Part shown: positions 7,257-13,756 of the stretch, piece by piece
How positions within the stretch are numbered: position 1 is the stretch's first letter
Layout of the letters: each line of letters opens with the position of its first letter
Source: an uncultured Clostridia bacterium
GTDB taxonomy: Bacteria; Bacillota; Clostridia; Oscillospirales; CAG-272
Direction: 5' to 3'
Length of the DNA: 13,810 bases
Assembly: GCA_904501985.1 (NCBI GenBank)
Contig: CAJGCT010000042.1
Span: 1-13,810 of the forward strand
Position numbers and translations under genes: made by a program
The notes under the pieces: model-generated
Database searches by the model: none
The model's input: only the letters and a program-made list of their open reading frames with translations
Told to the model about the DNA's origin: nothing

Positions 7257-7263
7257 ATATAGC

Positions 7264-7301
7264 AAAAACAGGAGGAAGCAAAATTGCTTCCTCCTGTTTT
7301 T
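7264..7301. terminator. Bidirectional terminator between the patatin gene and fucO
   Basis: A perfect 18-bp inverted repeat: AAAAACAGGAGGAAGCAA (7264-7281) and its complement (7284-7301). The ends of the stem give a T-run on both strands, so it can stop the patatin operon coming from the left and fucO coming from the right. Confidence 0.93.
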
Positions 7302-7329
7302 GTTTTCACCTATGCATCAGCCGCGCCGA

Positions 7330-8481
7330 TTACATCATAGACTTGTAAAGCGCAACGATATCTTCCTTGGTGGGTGCCTTGGGGTTGCCGGGGGTGCAGG
7401 CGTCTGCCATTGCGGAGTCTGCAAGGAAATCAATATCCTCAGCCTTTACGCCAACCTCGGAAAGGGTTGCAGGAATACCTACATCCGCGGACAGCTTGCG
7501 TACAGCCTCAACTGCCGCACGGCGTGCATCCTCAAGGCTCATTGCGTACGCGCCCTCAACGCCCATTGCCGCCGCGATATCACGGTACTTCTCGCCTGTT
7601 GCATCAGCGTTGTATTCCATAACAGAGGGGAGAATGATAGCGTTTGCAACACCGTGGGGGGTGTCGTATACCGCGCCGAGAGGATGTGCCATGGAGTGAA
7701 CGATTCCAAGACCAACATTGGAGAAGCCCATGCCGGCAATGTACTGTCCGAGTGCCATGCCCTCACGTCCCTCGGGACAGCCGTTTACTGCCGCGCGGAG
7801 ATTCTTCGCGATTATCTCGATAGCCTTAATCTCAAACATATCGGACATTTCCCATGCGCCTGCGGTAATGTATCCCTCGATTGCGTGGGTCAGCGCATCC
7901 ATGCCCGTTGCCGCGGTGAGACCCTTAGGCATGGAAGCCATAAGCTCGGAGTCGATAACCGCAACCATGGGAATATCGTGGGGGTCAACGCAAACGAATT
8001 TGCGCTTCTTCTCTGTGTCGGTGATAACGTAGTTTATTGTTACCTCAGCCGCAGTACCTGCGGTGGTAGGAGCCGCAAGAATGGTCACGCACTTATTCTT
8101 TGTAGGAGCAACGCCCTCAAGAGAGCGCACATCGGCAAACTCAGGGTTGTTTATGATAATACCGATAGCCTTTGCGGTATCCATTACAGAGCCGCCGCCC
8201 ACTGCGATAAGATAATCCGCGCCTGCCGCCTTGAAGCGTGCAACGCCGTTCTGTACATTTTCGATTGTGGGGTTAGCCTTTACATCGTCAAGAATCTCAT
8301 ATGCAAGACCCTCGCGGTCAAGTATCTCGGTAACCTTTGCGGCAACACCGAATTTCATAAGGTCCTTGTCTGTTACAAACAGTGCCTTCTTGAATCCGCG
8401 TGCCTTTGCCTCAGCGGCGATGTTCTCGCGCGAGCCTGCTCCGAAATAGGATGTTTCGTTCAAAATAATTCTGTTAGCCAT
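7330..8481 (-). CDS. fucO: Lactaldehyde reductase / iron-containing alcohol dehydrogenase FucO
   Basis: A 383-residue protein that from memory aligns almost end to end with E. coli FucO, including NRIILNETSYFG at the start, SLEGVAPT, TTAGTAAEVTINYVIT, KFVCVDPHDIP and MALGQYIAGMGFSNVGLG. The iron ligands are present: D195, H199, H262 and H276, with GGGS (95-98) in the dinucleotide-binding part. FucO reduces L-lactaldehyde to 1,2-propanediol with NADH, disposing of electrons during anaerobic fucose or rhamnose breakdown, and also acts on other diols and alcohols. AAAGGAG lies before ATG 8481. No fucose or rhamnose genes are adjacent, so this is an isolated redox-balancing gene. A palindrome at 8512-8531 lies just upstream and probably controls it. 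Confidence 0.94.
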   Translation of the reverse strand: MANRIILNETSYFGAGSRENIAAEAKARGFKKALFVTDKDLMKFGVAAKVTEILDREGLAYEILDDVKANPTIENVQNGVARFKAAGADYLIAVGGGSVMDTAKAIGIIINNPEFADVRSLEGVAPTKNKCVTILAAPTTAGTAAEVTINYVITDTEKKRKFVCVDPHDIPMVAVIDSELMASMPKGLTAATGMDALTHAIEGYITAGAWEMSDMFEIKAIEIIAKNLRAAVNGCPEGREGMALGQYIAGMGFSNVGLGIVHSMAHPLGAVYDTPHGVANAIILPSVMEYNADATGEKYRDIAAAMGVEGAYAMSLEDARRAAVEAVRKLSADVGIPATLSEVGVKAEDIDFLADSAMADACTPGNPKAPTKEDIVALYKSMM

Positions 8482-8511
8482 AATGCGTCTCCTTTGGTTA
8501 TTGAATATTTG

Positions 8512-8531
8512 ATTGACAAATATTTGTCAAT
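8512..8531. promoter_or_regulatory. Perfect 20-bp palindrome, probable fucO operator
   Basis: ATTGACAAAT and its complement ATTTGTCAAT join without a spacer. On the fucO strand it covers the predicted transcription start just downstream of the -10 box, the usual place for a repressor site. The sequence has two-fold symmetry like sites of dimeric regulators; I cannot assign a regulator family. Confidence 0.7.
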
Positions 8532-8534
8532 ATT

Positions 8535-8563
8535 ATTTTATCACATATCTGATGAATTTTCTA
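8535..8563 (-). promoter_or_regulatory. Predicted fucO promoter
   Basis: On the minus strand TAGAAA (8563 to 8558, 4 of 6 matches), 17 bases, then TAAAAT (8540 to 8535) preceded by TGA, giving an extended -10 pattern. Transcription would start near 8528, within the palindrome. Confidence 0.55.
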
Positions 8564-8603
8564 CGGTTAAATTGTAAAAAAATATATCATGGGAATTTTT
8601 TTA

Positions 8604-8632
8604 ATAGCACTGTAACATTTATATGGTAAAAT
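8604..8632 (+). promoter_or_regulatory. Predicted promoter of the ABC transporter gene
   Basis: TAAAAT at 8627-8632 with an upstream TGG (8624-8626) makes an extended -10 element; ATAGCA (8604-8609) is a weak -35 at 17-base spacing. The leader to ATG 8697 is about 58 bases. Confidence 0.45.
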
Positions 8633-8696
8633 CTGCTCTGTTATTTTGATTTTACGGATACTTTCATAACTGTTATCAAAGGAGAATCGGCAAAGA

Positions 8697-11330
8697 ATGC
8701 TAACGCTCAAAAACATTACAAAGGATTACCCCTGCGGCGACACCTCGGTGAACGCACTTTCCGGTGTTTCACTTAATTTCCGCGACCACGAATTTGTGTC
8801 AATCCTCGGTCCGTCGGGATGCGGTAAGACTACGCTTCTCAACATCATCGGCGGTCTTGACAGCTACACCTCCGGCGACCTTGTTATCGGCGGAACGTCC
8901 ACAAAGGATTTCACCGACTCCGATTGGGACGCCTACAGAAACCACAAAATAGGCTTTGTTTTCCAAAGCTACAACCTTATCCCCCACCAGACCGTCCTTG
9001 CAAATGTGGAGCTTGCGCTCACTCTTTCCGGCGTTTCTAAGGAAGAACGCCGCCGCCGTGCCACGGAAGCACTTGAATCCGTGGGACTTGGCGACCAGCT
9101 TCATAAAAAGCCGGCTCAGATGTCCGGCGGTCAGATGCAGAGAGTCGCCATTGCGCGTGCCCTTGTGAACGACCCCGATATTCTCCTTGCCGATGAGCCG
9201 ACAGGTGCTCTTGATTCCGACACGGGCATACAGGTCATGGATATACTTAAAAAGATATCAAACCAAAAGCTCATAATCATGGTAACACACAATCCGGAGA
9301 TTGCCGAAACCTATTCAAGCCGTATTATTAAGCTTCTTGACGGCAAGGTGATATCCGACACCGCTCCCTTTGACGGTGAAGTGGCAGAGACTCCAGAAAA
9401 AAAGCGTGACACCACACGCTCAATGTCATTCTTCACCGCTCTCTCCCTGTCACTTAACAACCTTATGACCAAAAAGGGCCGCACCTTTCTCACCGCCTTT
9501 GCCGGAAGCATCGGTATCATCGGTATCGCGCTGATCCTGTCCATCTCAAACGGCATAACCCTGTATATAAACGACGTGGAGGAAAATACCCTCTCAAGCT
9601 ACCCCATCCTTATAGAATCCCAGACCGTTGACATGACCTCAATGATGGAAAGCTTTATGGGACAGAAGGAGTCCGAAGCTCCGCACGAGGACGGATTCGT
9701 ATATTCAAGCGACGTTATGGGAGATATGCTCTCCGTTATGATGAGCGAGGTCACGCACAACGACCTTGCGGCGTTCAAGGAATACCTTGACGACGAAAAG
9801 AACGGCTTTGCGGCACTTACCAGCGATATAAAGTACGGTTACACAACGCCGCTTAACGTCTACACCCTTGCGGACTACGGTCGCGGCGAGGAGCTTGTCC
9901 AGGTTTGCCCGTCCACCGTTTTTGACAGCGCAGGCATGACACAGCTCACCGAAATGTCGGAAATGGCGGTCTCCATGGGCGGGAGCGGCGGAATTGAGGT
10001 GTGGGATGAGCTTATCGACAACAAAGCTCTGCTTCTTGACCAATACGACGTTATCGCAGGCCGTATGCCCGAAAAATGGAACGAAATCGTTATTATTGTA
10101 AATAAGAACAACGAAATTGCGGACATGGCGCTGTTTTCTCTGGGTCTTAAGGATCAGTCCACCCTTGAGGGCATGATGGGCGAGCTTATGGACGGCGAAT
10201 TTACACAAGATGCCGCCACCAGCTACAGCTATGATGAGCTTCTCGCCCTTGAATATTATCTTATTCCAAGCTCCGACAAATTTGGGCGTGACGGCGATAC
10301 ATGGCAGGACCGTTCAGAGGACGAAATCTATATCCGCTCCCTGCTCACCGATGAGAGGAAGCTTCGGGTTGTAGGAATCATCCGTCCGTCCGAGGACGTG
10401 ACCGCCGCAAGTGCCACAGGCACTGTGGGATATCTCCCCTCTCTCATGGAGCATCTTATCGGCGAGATAAACGGGAGCGAGATCGTAAACGAGCAAAAAA
10501 ACAGTCCCGAAACTGACATATTCACGGGACTGCCGTTCCCTAAGGATGAGGACAGTGCTCCCCTTACAATGGAGCAGATTCAGGCGTATATTGCGGCACT
10601 TCCAGCCGAAGAACAGGCGGCCGTGGGTCAAACTATAGCGCAGATGAAAGGCGCAGGTATGCCTGACGAGCAAATCGCGGCAATGTTTGAAAAAGCGCTT
10701 GCCGAGCGCACCACCGATGCCACCTTTGAGGGCAATCTTATGCTCCTTGGTGTATCTGACCTTGCAAAGCCGTCAACAATTCAGATTTATCCGAAGGATT
10801 TTGATTCAAAGGAGCTTATTTCCGATAAAATAGAGGAATACAACAGCACACGGGATGAATCGTCCCGTATCGGCTATACCGATTATATCGGAATCATGCT
10901 GTCCTCGGTGACCACCATCATAAACGCCATAAGCTACGTTCTTATCGCGTTTGTGGCGATCTCGCTTGTGGTATCGTCTATTATGATCGGAATAATCACC
11001 TATATATCGGTGCTTGAGCGCACCAAGGAGATCGGCATCCTCCGCGCCGTGGGTGCATCGAAGCGCGACGTGGCACGGGTATTCAACGCGGAAACGCTGA
11101 TTGTTGGATTTACCTCCGGAATGATCGGAATCGGAGCAACGCTTCTTCTGTGCATACCGATAAATATTGTAATCAAAGCCATTACCGATATTTCGGGCGT
11201 GGCACAGCTTCCCATCGTCGGCGCGGTGATACTTGTTGCCATAAGTATGCTTCTCACCTTTGTGGCAGGACTTATTCCGGCAAGGGTCGCGGCAAAGAAA
11301 GACCCGGTTATCGCGCTCAGGAGCGAATAA
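8697..11330 (+). CDS. MacB-like ABC transporter, ATPase and FtsX-type permease in one chain
   Basis: An 877-residue protein. The N-terminal ATPase (1-220) has Walker A GPSGCGKT (38-45), Q-loop Q90, signature MSGGQ (142-146), Walker B ILLADEP (162-168) and H-loop H198. A first membrane helix lies near 265-285, followed by an extracytoplasmic domain of roughly 430 residues, then three helices (about 743-770, 801-825, 840-858) in an FtsX/MacB-type domain that contains VLERTKEIGILRAVGASKRDV. This is type VII (mechanotransmission) architecture: ATP use moves the outer domain rather than passing substrate through the membrane. Relatives act in antimicrobial-peptide defence, lipoprotein handling or peptide export. 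The outer domain is rich in Met and acidic residues, notably around 311-350. AAAGGAG lies 12 bases before the ATG. No two-component system or adaptor protein lies beside it, so the substrate is unknown. Confidence 0.92.
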   Translation: MLTLKNITKDYPCGDTSVNALSGVSLNFRDHEFVSILGPSGCGKTTLLNIIGGLDSYTSGDLVIGGTSTKDFTDSDWDAYRNHKIGFVFQSYNLIPHQTVLANVELALTLSGVSKEERRRRATEALESVGLGDQLHKKPAQMSGGQMQRVAIARALVNDPDILLADEPTGALDSDTGIQVMDILKKISNQKLIIMVTHNPEIAETYSSRIIKLLDGKVISDTAPFDGEVAETPEKKRDTTRSMSFFTALSLSLNNLMTKKGRTFLTAFAGSIGIIGIALILSISNGITLYINDVEENTLSSYPILIESQTVDMTSMMESFMGQKESEAPHEDGFVYSSDVMGDMLSVMMSEVTHNDLAAFKEYLDDEKNGFAALTSDIKYGYTTPLNVYTLADYGRGEELVQVCPSTVFDSAGMTQLTEMSEMAVSMGGSGGIEVWDELIDNKALLLDQYDVIAGRMPEKWNEIVIIVNKNNEIADMALFSLGLKDQSTLEGMMGELMDGEFTQDAATSYSYDELLALEYYLIPSSDKFGRDGDTWQDRSEDEIYIRSLLTDERKLRVVGIIRPSEDVTAASATGTVGYLPSLMEHLIGEINGSEIVNEQKNSPETDIFTGLPFPKDEDSAPLTMEQIQAYIAALPAEEQAAVGQTIAQMKGAGMPDEQIAAMFEKALAERTTDATFEGNLMLLGVSDLAKPSTIQIYPKDFDSKELISDKIEEYNSTRDESSRIGYTDYIGIMLSSVTTIINAISYVLIAFVAISLVVSSIMIGIITYISVLERTKEIGILRAVGASKRDVARVFNAETLIVGFTSGMIGIGATLLLCIPINIVIKAITDISGVAQLPIVGAVILVAISMLLTFVAGLIPARVAAKKDPVIALRSE

Positions 11331-11339
11331 AAATTCTTC

Positions 11340-11432
11340 GCCGCGTGCCGCGGCTTCGGGGAAACGAATGGGGGCGAAAACCGCGGCTGTGGACGTTTGT
11401 TTTTGTATGCGCGCCGCAAAGAGACCGCCCCC
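11340..11432. repeat. Diverged copy of the GC-rich hairpin repeat between convergent genes
   Basis: GCCGCG-TGC-CGCGGC (11340-11354) is followed by TTCGGGGAAACGAA and then GGGGGCG (11370-11376), which pairs with CGCCCCC (11426-11432). The order hairpin, TTCGGGGAAA(A)CGAA, stem, GCGAAAACCGC is the same as at 830-870, so the two places carry related elements whose stem sequences have changed. It lies between the convergent ABC transporter and the lysis cassette; no T-run is present, so termination here is uncertain. Confidence 0.7.
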
Positions 11433-11443
11433 TGTACCCTCAC

Positions 11444-11671
11444 CTACTCCTTAACCTCGTCTGCGATTTTCGACAGAGTCTTGCTTGATACAAGCATTTT
11501 GGTAACACTCGGAAGCCTTTCGTAAAGCTCTGCGGGAGCGGTGGTGTCGGAAAGGGATAAGATAAGCTCTCGGAGAAGCTGGATCTGACCGCGTCTTGCG
11601 AAAATCACCGCGGCAATCAGTATCACAAGAGCGCAGAGTATCAAGTCAATGTTAGCAAATATCAGCTCCAT
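11444..11671 (-). CDS. Putative phage holin-like protein (single membrane segment)
   Basis: A 75-residue protein: one N-terminal hydrophobic helix (about residues 7-25), then RRGQ and a charged C-terminal part ending YERLPSVTKMLVSSKTLSKIADEVKE. The order of membrane helix, basic turn and an 'ERLP ... SSK' segment resembles LLH-type (superfamily 6) holins of clostridial and lactobacillal phages as I remember them, though this one is shorter. Holins form membrane lesions that release the endolysin. AAGGAGG sits about 8 bases before ATG 11671. It overlaps the preceding gene by 20 bases and is last in the lysis cassette. Confidence 0.6.
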   Translation of the reverse strand: MELIFANIDLILCALVILIAAVIFARRGQIQLLRELILSLSDTTAPAELYERLPSVTKMLVSSKTLSKIADEVKE

Positions 11672-11879
11672 TTTCGGTAACCTCCTTCCTGTTTTGTTTT
11701 TTTGCTTCGGATGCCTTTATGATCGCCCCGAGCATACTCTCGATTCCTGCCACACCAAAAACGCAGGTTATGAGAGCGGTAGGCTCAGTCTGACATACAG
11801 CAAAGATTATAAGACTTGCCGCAGAAAACAGGGCAAGATAAACGTAAACGCCGATAAGCAGCTTTTTTAAAAATCTCAT
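11652..11879 (-). CDS. Small two-helix membrane protein of the lysis cassette
   Basis: A 75-residue protein from ATG 11879. An alternative ATG at 11891 adds four residues, but AAAGGA then directly abuts that start; the same site is about 11 bases before 11879, so I prefer the latter. Two hydrophobic stretches are visible, about residues 7-29 and 38-58, with a charged tail (EAKKQNRKEVTENGAD). The size, two helices and position between an endolysin and a holin-like gene suggest a second holin or an antiholin, but I recognise no named family. Confidence 0.6.
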   Translation of the reverse strand: MRFLKKLLIGVYVYLALFSAASLIIFAVCQTEPTALITCVFGVAGIESMLGAIIKASEAKKQNRKEVTENGADIC

Positions 11880-11903
11880 AATTGTGACCATCCTTTTTTA
11901 CAG

Positions 11904-11938
11904 TAAAGTCTGAAAAACGATCCGTTTTTCAGACTTTA
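11904..11938. other. Perfect 16-bp hairpin overlapping the endolysin stop codon
   Basis: TAAAGTCTGAAAAACG (11904-11919) pairs with 11923-11938 around a 3-base loop. On the minus strand the stem starts in the TAA stop of the GH25 gene and ends about 25 bases before the next ATG. No T-run follows on that strand, so it may be an attenuator or an RNA-stabilising or processing element rather than a full terminator. Confidence 0.7.
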
Positions 11939-12841
11939 TACCTTTTTTACAGCAAGCATACCAAGATAAAGCTTGCGGAAAAGGTCCTCAGACCACCTGT
12001 AGGCGTTAAGATACGCCGCCTGATCCGTTGTGAGTGCCGCGTTGCCGCGAACAAAGCTCACAAGATGTTCATGGGTGGTGTTTCTTGAAGGGTTAAACCT
12101 TCTTTCGGCAAGTGCCCTTGCAAGCTGTAGTAAAATTTCATCGCCTGTAGGATATTTCTCTATGTAATCGAGGGTCACATCCATAATGGATGCCCGTGCA
12201 CCCACAATAAGCCTCGCAAGTGGGGCGTATCCGAAATTAAGATCATACAGTCCCGCAACACCGGGGATCGGTCCGTCGTTTCTGTATTGGTGGATAGCAA
12301 GACGCTTGCCGGCATCATTTGGTCGGCAGACTACGCCGTCCTTCATGTAGTGAGCCTGCCATACGGGATAGTCTATCTTGTCAAGGTTAATGAAGCGTGC
12401 TATGTGGTCGGTGTTGGTGTAGTGACACGCCTTGAATCCTGCGGCTTCCACTCTGCCGCAGAATGCGTTTATAATAGCGGTAAGCTGCGCGCGGCTCAAG
12501 CCTTTCAGATATTTGTTGTTGTAGTTCTCCGCATCGCAGGCGAGAAACAGCTCTATCTTGTCACGCAGGGGCTTCACCGTCTCCAAAAAGAAATCCGCCT
12601 CCCTGTAGGCTTCCGTGAGATTGCTCGCGGTCAAAAAATGATACGCTCCAACGGGAATGCCAACCTTTGTGAAGCCGTTTATGTGGGTTTCAAACATTTT
12701 GTCCCCAAAAAGATATGCCTTGCCGTTCACGGAATGCCCTTGGCTGGCTTTCACCATAGCAAAGTGGACGCCGGCTGTCTTTATTGCAAGATAATTCAGG
12801 TTTTTTTGATATATGGAAACATCCATACCGAAAAGTGCCAT
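11936..12841 (-). CDS. GH25 family lysozyme (phage-type endolysin)
   Basis: A 301-residue protein with an N-terminal glycoside hydrolase 25 domain (about 1-210). Visible family features are GMDVSIYQ (5-12, D7), KASQG (31-35), GAYHF (65-69), the acidic pair in CDAE (D103, E105), and HQY...DLN (184-202, D200). GH25 enzymes cut the beta-1,4 bond between MurNAc and GlcNAc in peptidoglycan. There is no signal peptide, so export would depend on a holin, which fits the small membrane genes that follow. The C-terminal 90 residues (about 212-301) form a separate predicted helical part with no recognised wall-binding repeats. GGAAGG precedes ATG 12841. Confidence 0.92.
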   Translation of the reverse strand: MALFGMDVSIYQKNLNYLAIKTAGVHFAMVKASQGHSVNGKAYLFGDKMFETHINGFTKVGIPVGAYHFLTASNLTEAYREADFFLETVKPLRDKIELFLACDAENYNNKYLKGLSRAQLTAIINAFCGRVEAAGFKACHYTNTDHIARFINLDKIDYPVWQAHYMKDGVVCRPNDAGKRLAIHQYRNDGPIPGVAGLYDLNFGYAPLARLIVGARASIMDVTLDYIEKYPTGDEILLQLARALAERRFNPSRNTTHEHLVSFVRGNAALTTDQAAYLNAYRWSEDLFRKLYLGMLAVKKV

Positions 12842-12877
12842 TGATTTTCCTTCCTTATAATTGAGTATTTTGTGTAC

Positions 12878-13216
12878 CTAACCTACACGGATATGGTCAG
12901 CGTGAAGATATACGGCGGACTTTTCTCTTGTGAAATGCTCAAGCTTGTCTGCGGCGCGTCTAAGTGCCGCAAGCTCATCCTCGCATACCTCCTCCGAGGT
13001 TACAACACGCAGTGCAACCGTGTTTGCCTCGGCAAGCTTGCCTGCGCAGTGTATCACCTCACCGCGCGCAAGATTTTCTTCCACACGGTCACGCTCGCGC
13101 CGCTCAAGCCCACGTTCAAGCTTGTCGATGCGGCGGAGAATGAGACCGCTTATGACGGACGATGCGCCGATAACGCCGAGAAAAGAAGTGATCACGGCAG
13201 AAACATCTATTTCCAT
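12878..13216 (-). CDS. Small phage-type membrane/coiled-coil protein upstream of the endolysin
   Basis: A 112-residue protein with an N-terminal hydrophobic segment (about residues 6-26, VITSFLGVIGASSVISGLIL), then a strongly charged helix (RRIDKLERGLERRERDRVEENLARG) likely to form a coiled coil, and a second helical region (about 75-100). I recall proteins of this pattern beside lysins in clostridial prophages, but know no function; a holin or lysis accessory role is inferred from position. A G-run (13228-13234) about 11 bases before ATG 13216 is an unusual ribosome site. It is first in the cassette, 36 bases before the endolysin. Confidence 0.7.
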   Translation of the reverse strand: MEIDVSAVITSFLGVIGASSVISGLILRRIDKLERGLERRERDRVEENLARGEVIHCAGKLAEANTVALRVVTSEEVCEDELAALRRAADKLEHFTREKSAVYLHADHIRVG

Positions 13217-13248
13217 AGCAGCTTTTACCCCCCCTAACGTTTTTTTAT

Positions 13249-13254
13249 ATTATA
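13249..13254 (-). promoter_or_regulatory. Possible promoter -10 box of the lysis cassette
   Basis: The minus strand has a consensus TATAAT at 13254 to 13249, about 33 bases before ATG 13216. The -35 region is GC-rich with no TTGACA-like hexamer, so the promoter may need an activator or be weak. Confidence 0.4.
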
Positions 13255-13318
13255 TCCTACACATGACGCCGCCGCCATCCCAAATATACCGCTTTTATTC
13301 GTCGTTACGGGAGAAAAT

Positions 13319-13355
13319 ACGTGCACAGCTATGCACGTTTTACCGCAAATTGCGG
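13319..13355. repeat. Two small hairpins between the lysis cassette and tRNA-Tyr
   Basis: ACGTGCA (13319-13325) pairs with TGCACGT (13332-13338) and is followed by TTTTA; then CCGCAA (13343-13348) pairs with TTGCGG (13350-13355). The first looks like a terminator on the plus strand, though no plus-strand gene precedes it within the window. Confidence 0.5.
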
Positions 13356-13392
13356 CAAAACGCAATAATTCGGAAAATATTTCAAAAACCTA

Positions 13393-13421
13393 TTGACAAA
13401 ATGTTTTTGCTGTGGTATAAT
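13393..13421 (+). promoter_or_regulatory. Perfect consensus promoter of the tRNA gene
   Basis: TTGACA (13393-13398), a 17-base spacer and TATAAT (13416-13421) match the housekeeping consensus exactly, as expected for a strongly expressed stable RNA. A 12-bp palindrome TGTGTTAACACA (13430-13441) covers the predicted start region. Confidence 0.93.
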
Positions 13422-13455
13422 ACTAATGTTGTGTTAACACACAGCCTTAATATTT

Positions 13456-13540
13456 GGGAGCGTTCCCGAGCGGCCAAAGGGGGCAGACTGTAAATCTGTT
13501 GTCAGTGACTTCGGTGGTCCGAATCCACCCGCTCCCACCA
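13456..13540 (+). tRNA. tRNA-Tyr (anticodon GUA)
   Basis: The 85-base gene folds as a class II tRNA: acceptor stem GGGAGCG (13456-13462) with CGCTCCC (13530-13536), D-stem CCC/GGG, anticodon stem GCAGA/TCTGT around CTGTAAA with anticodon GTA (13490-13492), a 13-base variable arm (13500-13512), T-stem GGTGG/CCACC, A discriminator and encoded CCA (13538-13540). The anticodon and long variable arm identify tyrosine. One oddity is the T-loop TCCGAAT (13518-13524), in which position 55 is C instead of the nearly universal U. Confidence 0.95.
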
Positions 13541-13576
13541 GAAAACGACAGATTCCGACAGGAATCTGTCGTTTTC
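13541..13576 (+). terminator. Terminator of tRNA-Tyr
   Basis: A perfect 16-bp stem, GAAAACGACAGATTCC (13541-13556) with 13561-13576 around the loop GACA, starts right after the CCA. The stem ends in GTTTTC, giving the T-run. Confidence 0.88.
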
Positions 13577-13580
13577 AACT

Positions 13581-13756
13581 AAATCCACCCTATCGGGTGG
13601 GTAAAATATTGCTTCGCAATGTGAAATACGCCTGCGGCGTGTGAAATTCGCCTCGACGGCGAGTGGGTGGATTTAATTTCACTTGATGCATAGCATCAAA
13701 TTACACAATTCACGGAGTGGATTATTTCACCGTGAGCGCAAGCGAACGATTTCACT
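13581..13756. mobile_element. Hairpin-array repeat element with GTGAAAT / ATTTCAC separators (MITE-like)
   Basis: Short hairpins alternate with a conserved 7-base separator. Left half: ATTGC/GCAAT (13608-13620), ACGCC/GGCGT (13628-13640) and TCGCC/GGCGA (13648-13662), separated by GTAAAAT and two GTGAAAT. AAATCCACCC (13581-13590) can pair with GGGTGGATTT (13665-13674), enclosing all three; its CCACCC can also form a local hairpin with GGGTGG (13595-13600). Right half: TTGATGC/GCATCAA (13683-13699), AATTCAC/GTGGATT (13707-13723, one wobble) and an imperfect one (13731-13748), separated by ATTTCAC, ATTACAC, ATTTCAC and ending in ATTTCAC (13749-13755). No transposase gene is present. I recall similar arrays between genes in gut Clostridia. 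13757-13810 shows no gene. Confidence 0.75.

Noticed and set aside
7204..8577. Long plus-strand open frame (457 codons) across the fucO region
   Set aside because: It is antisense to a full-length, clearly recognisable FucO, its product is Cys/His/Arg-rich without any domain, and it overlaps the patatin gene end and the terminator.
9705..10208. 167-codon minus-strand frame inside the ABC transporter
   Set aside because: It is a shadow of the transporter's outer domain coding sequence; no start signal or family.
12287..12844. 185-codon plus-strand frame
   Set aside because: Antisense to the GH25 endolysin, with no ribosome site and no recognisable motif.
13522..13590. Phage attachment site: AATCCACCC in the tRNA T-arm (13522-13530) and again at 13582-13590
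   Set aside because: Only 9 bases match, and the second copy is explained by the hairpin element, where it pairs with GGGTGGATT; no integrase is in the window.
13581..13756. CRISPR array
   Set aside because: Conserved units are only 7 bases, the intervening segments are palindromes and no cas genes are near.
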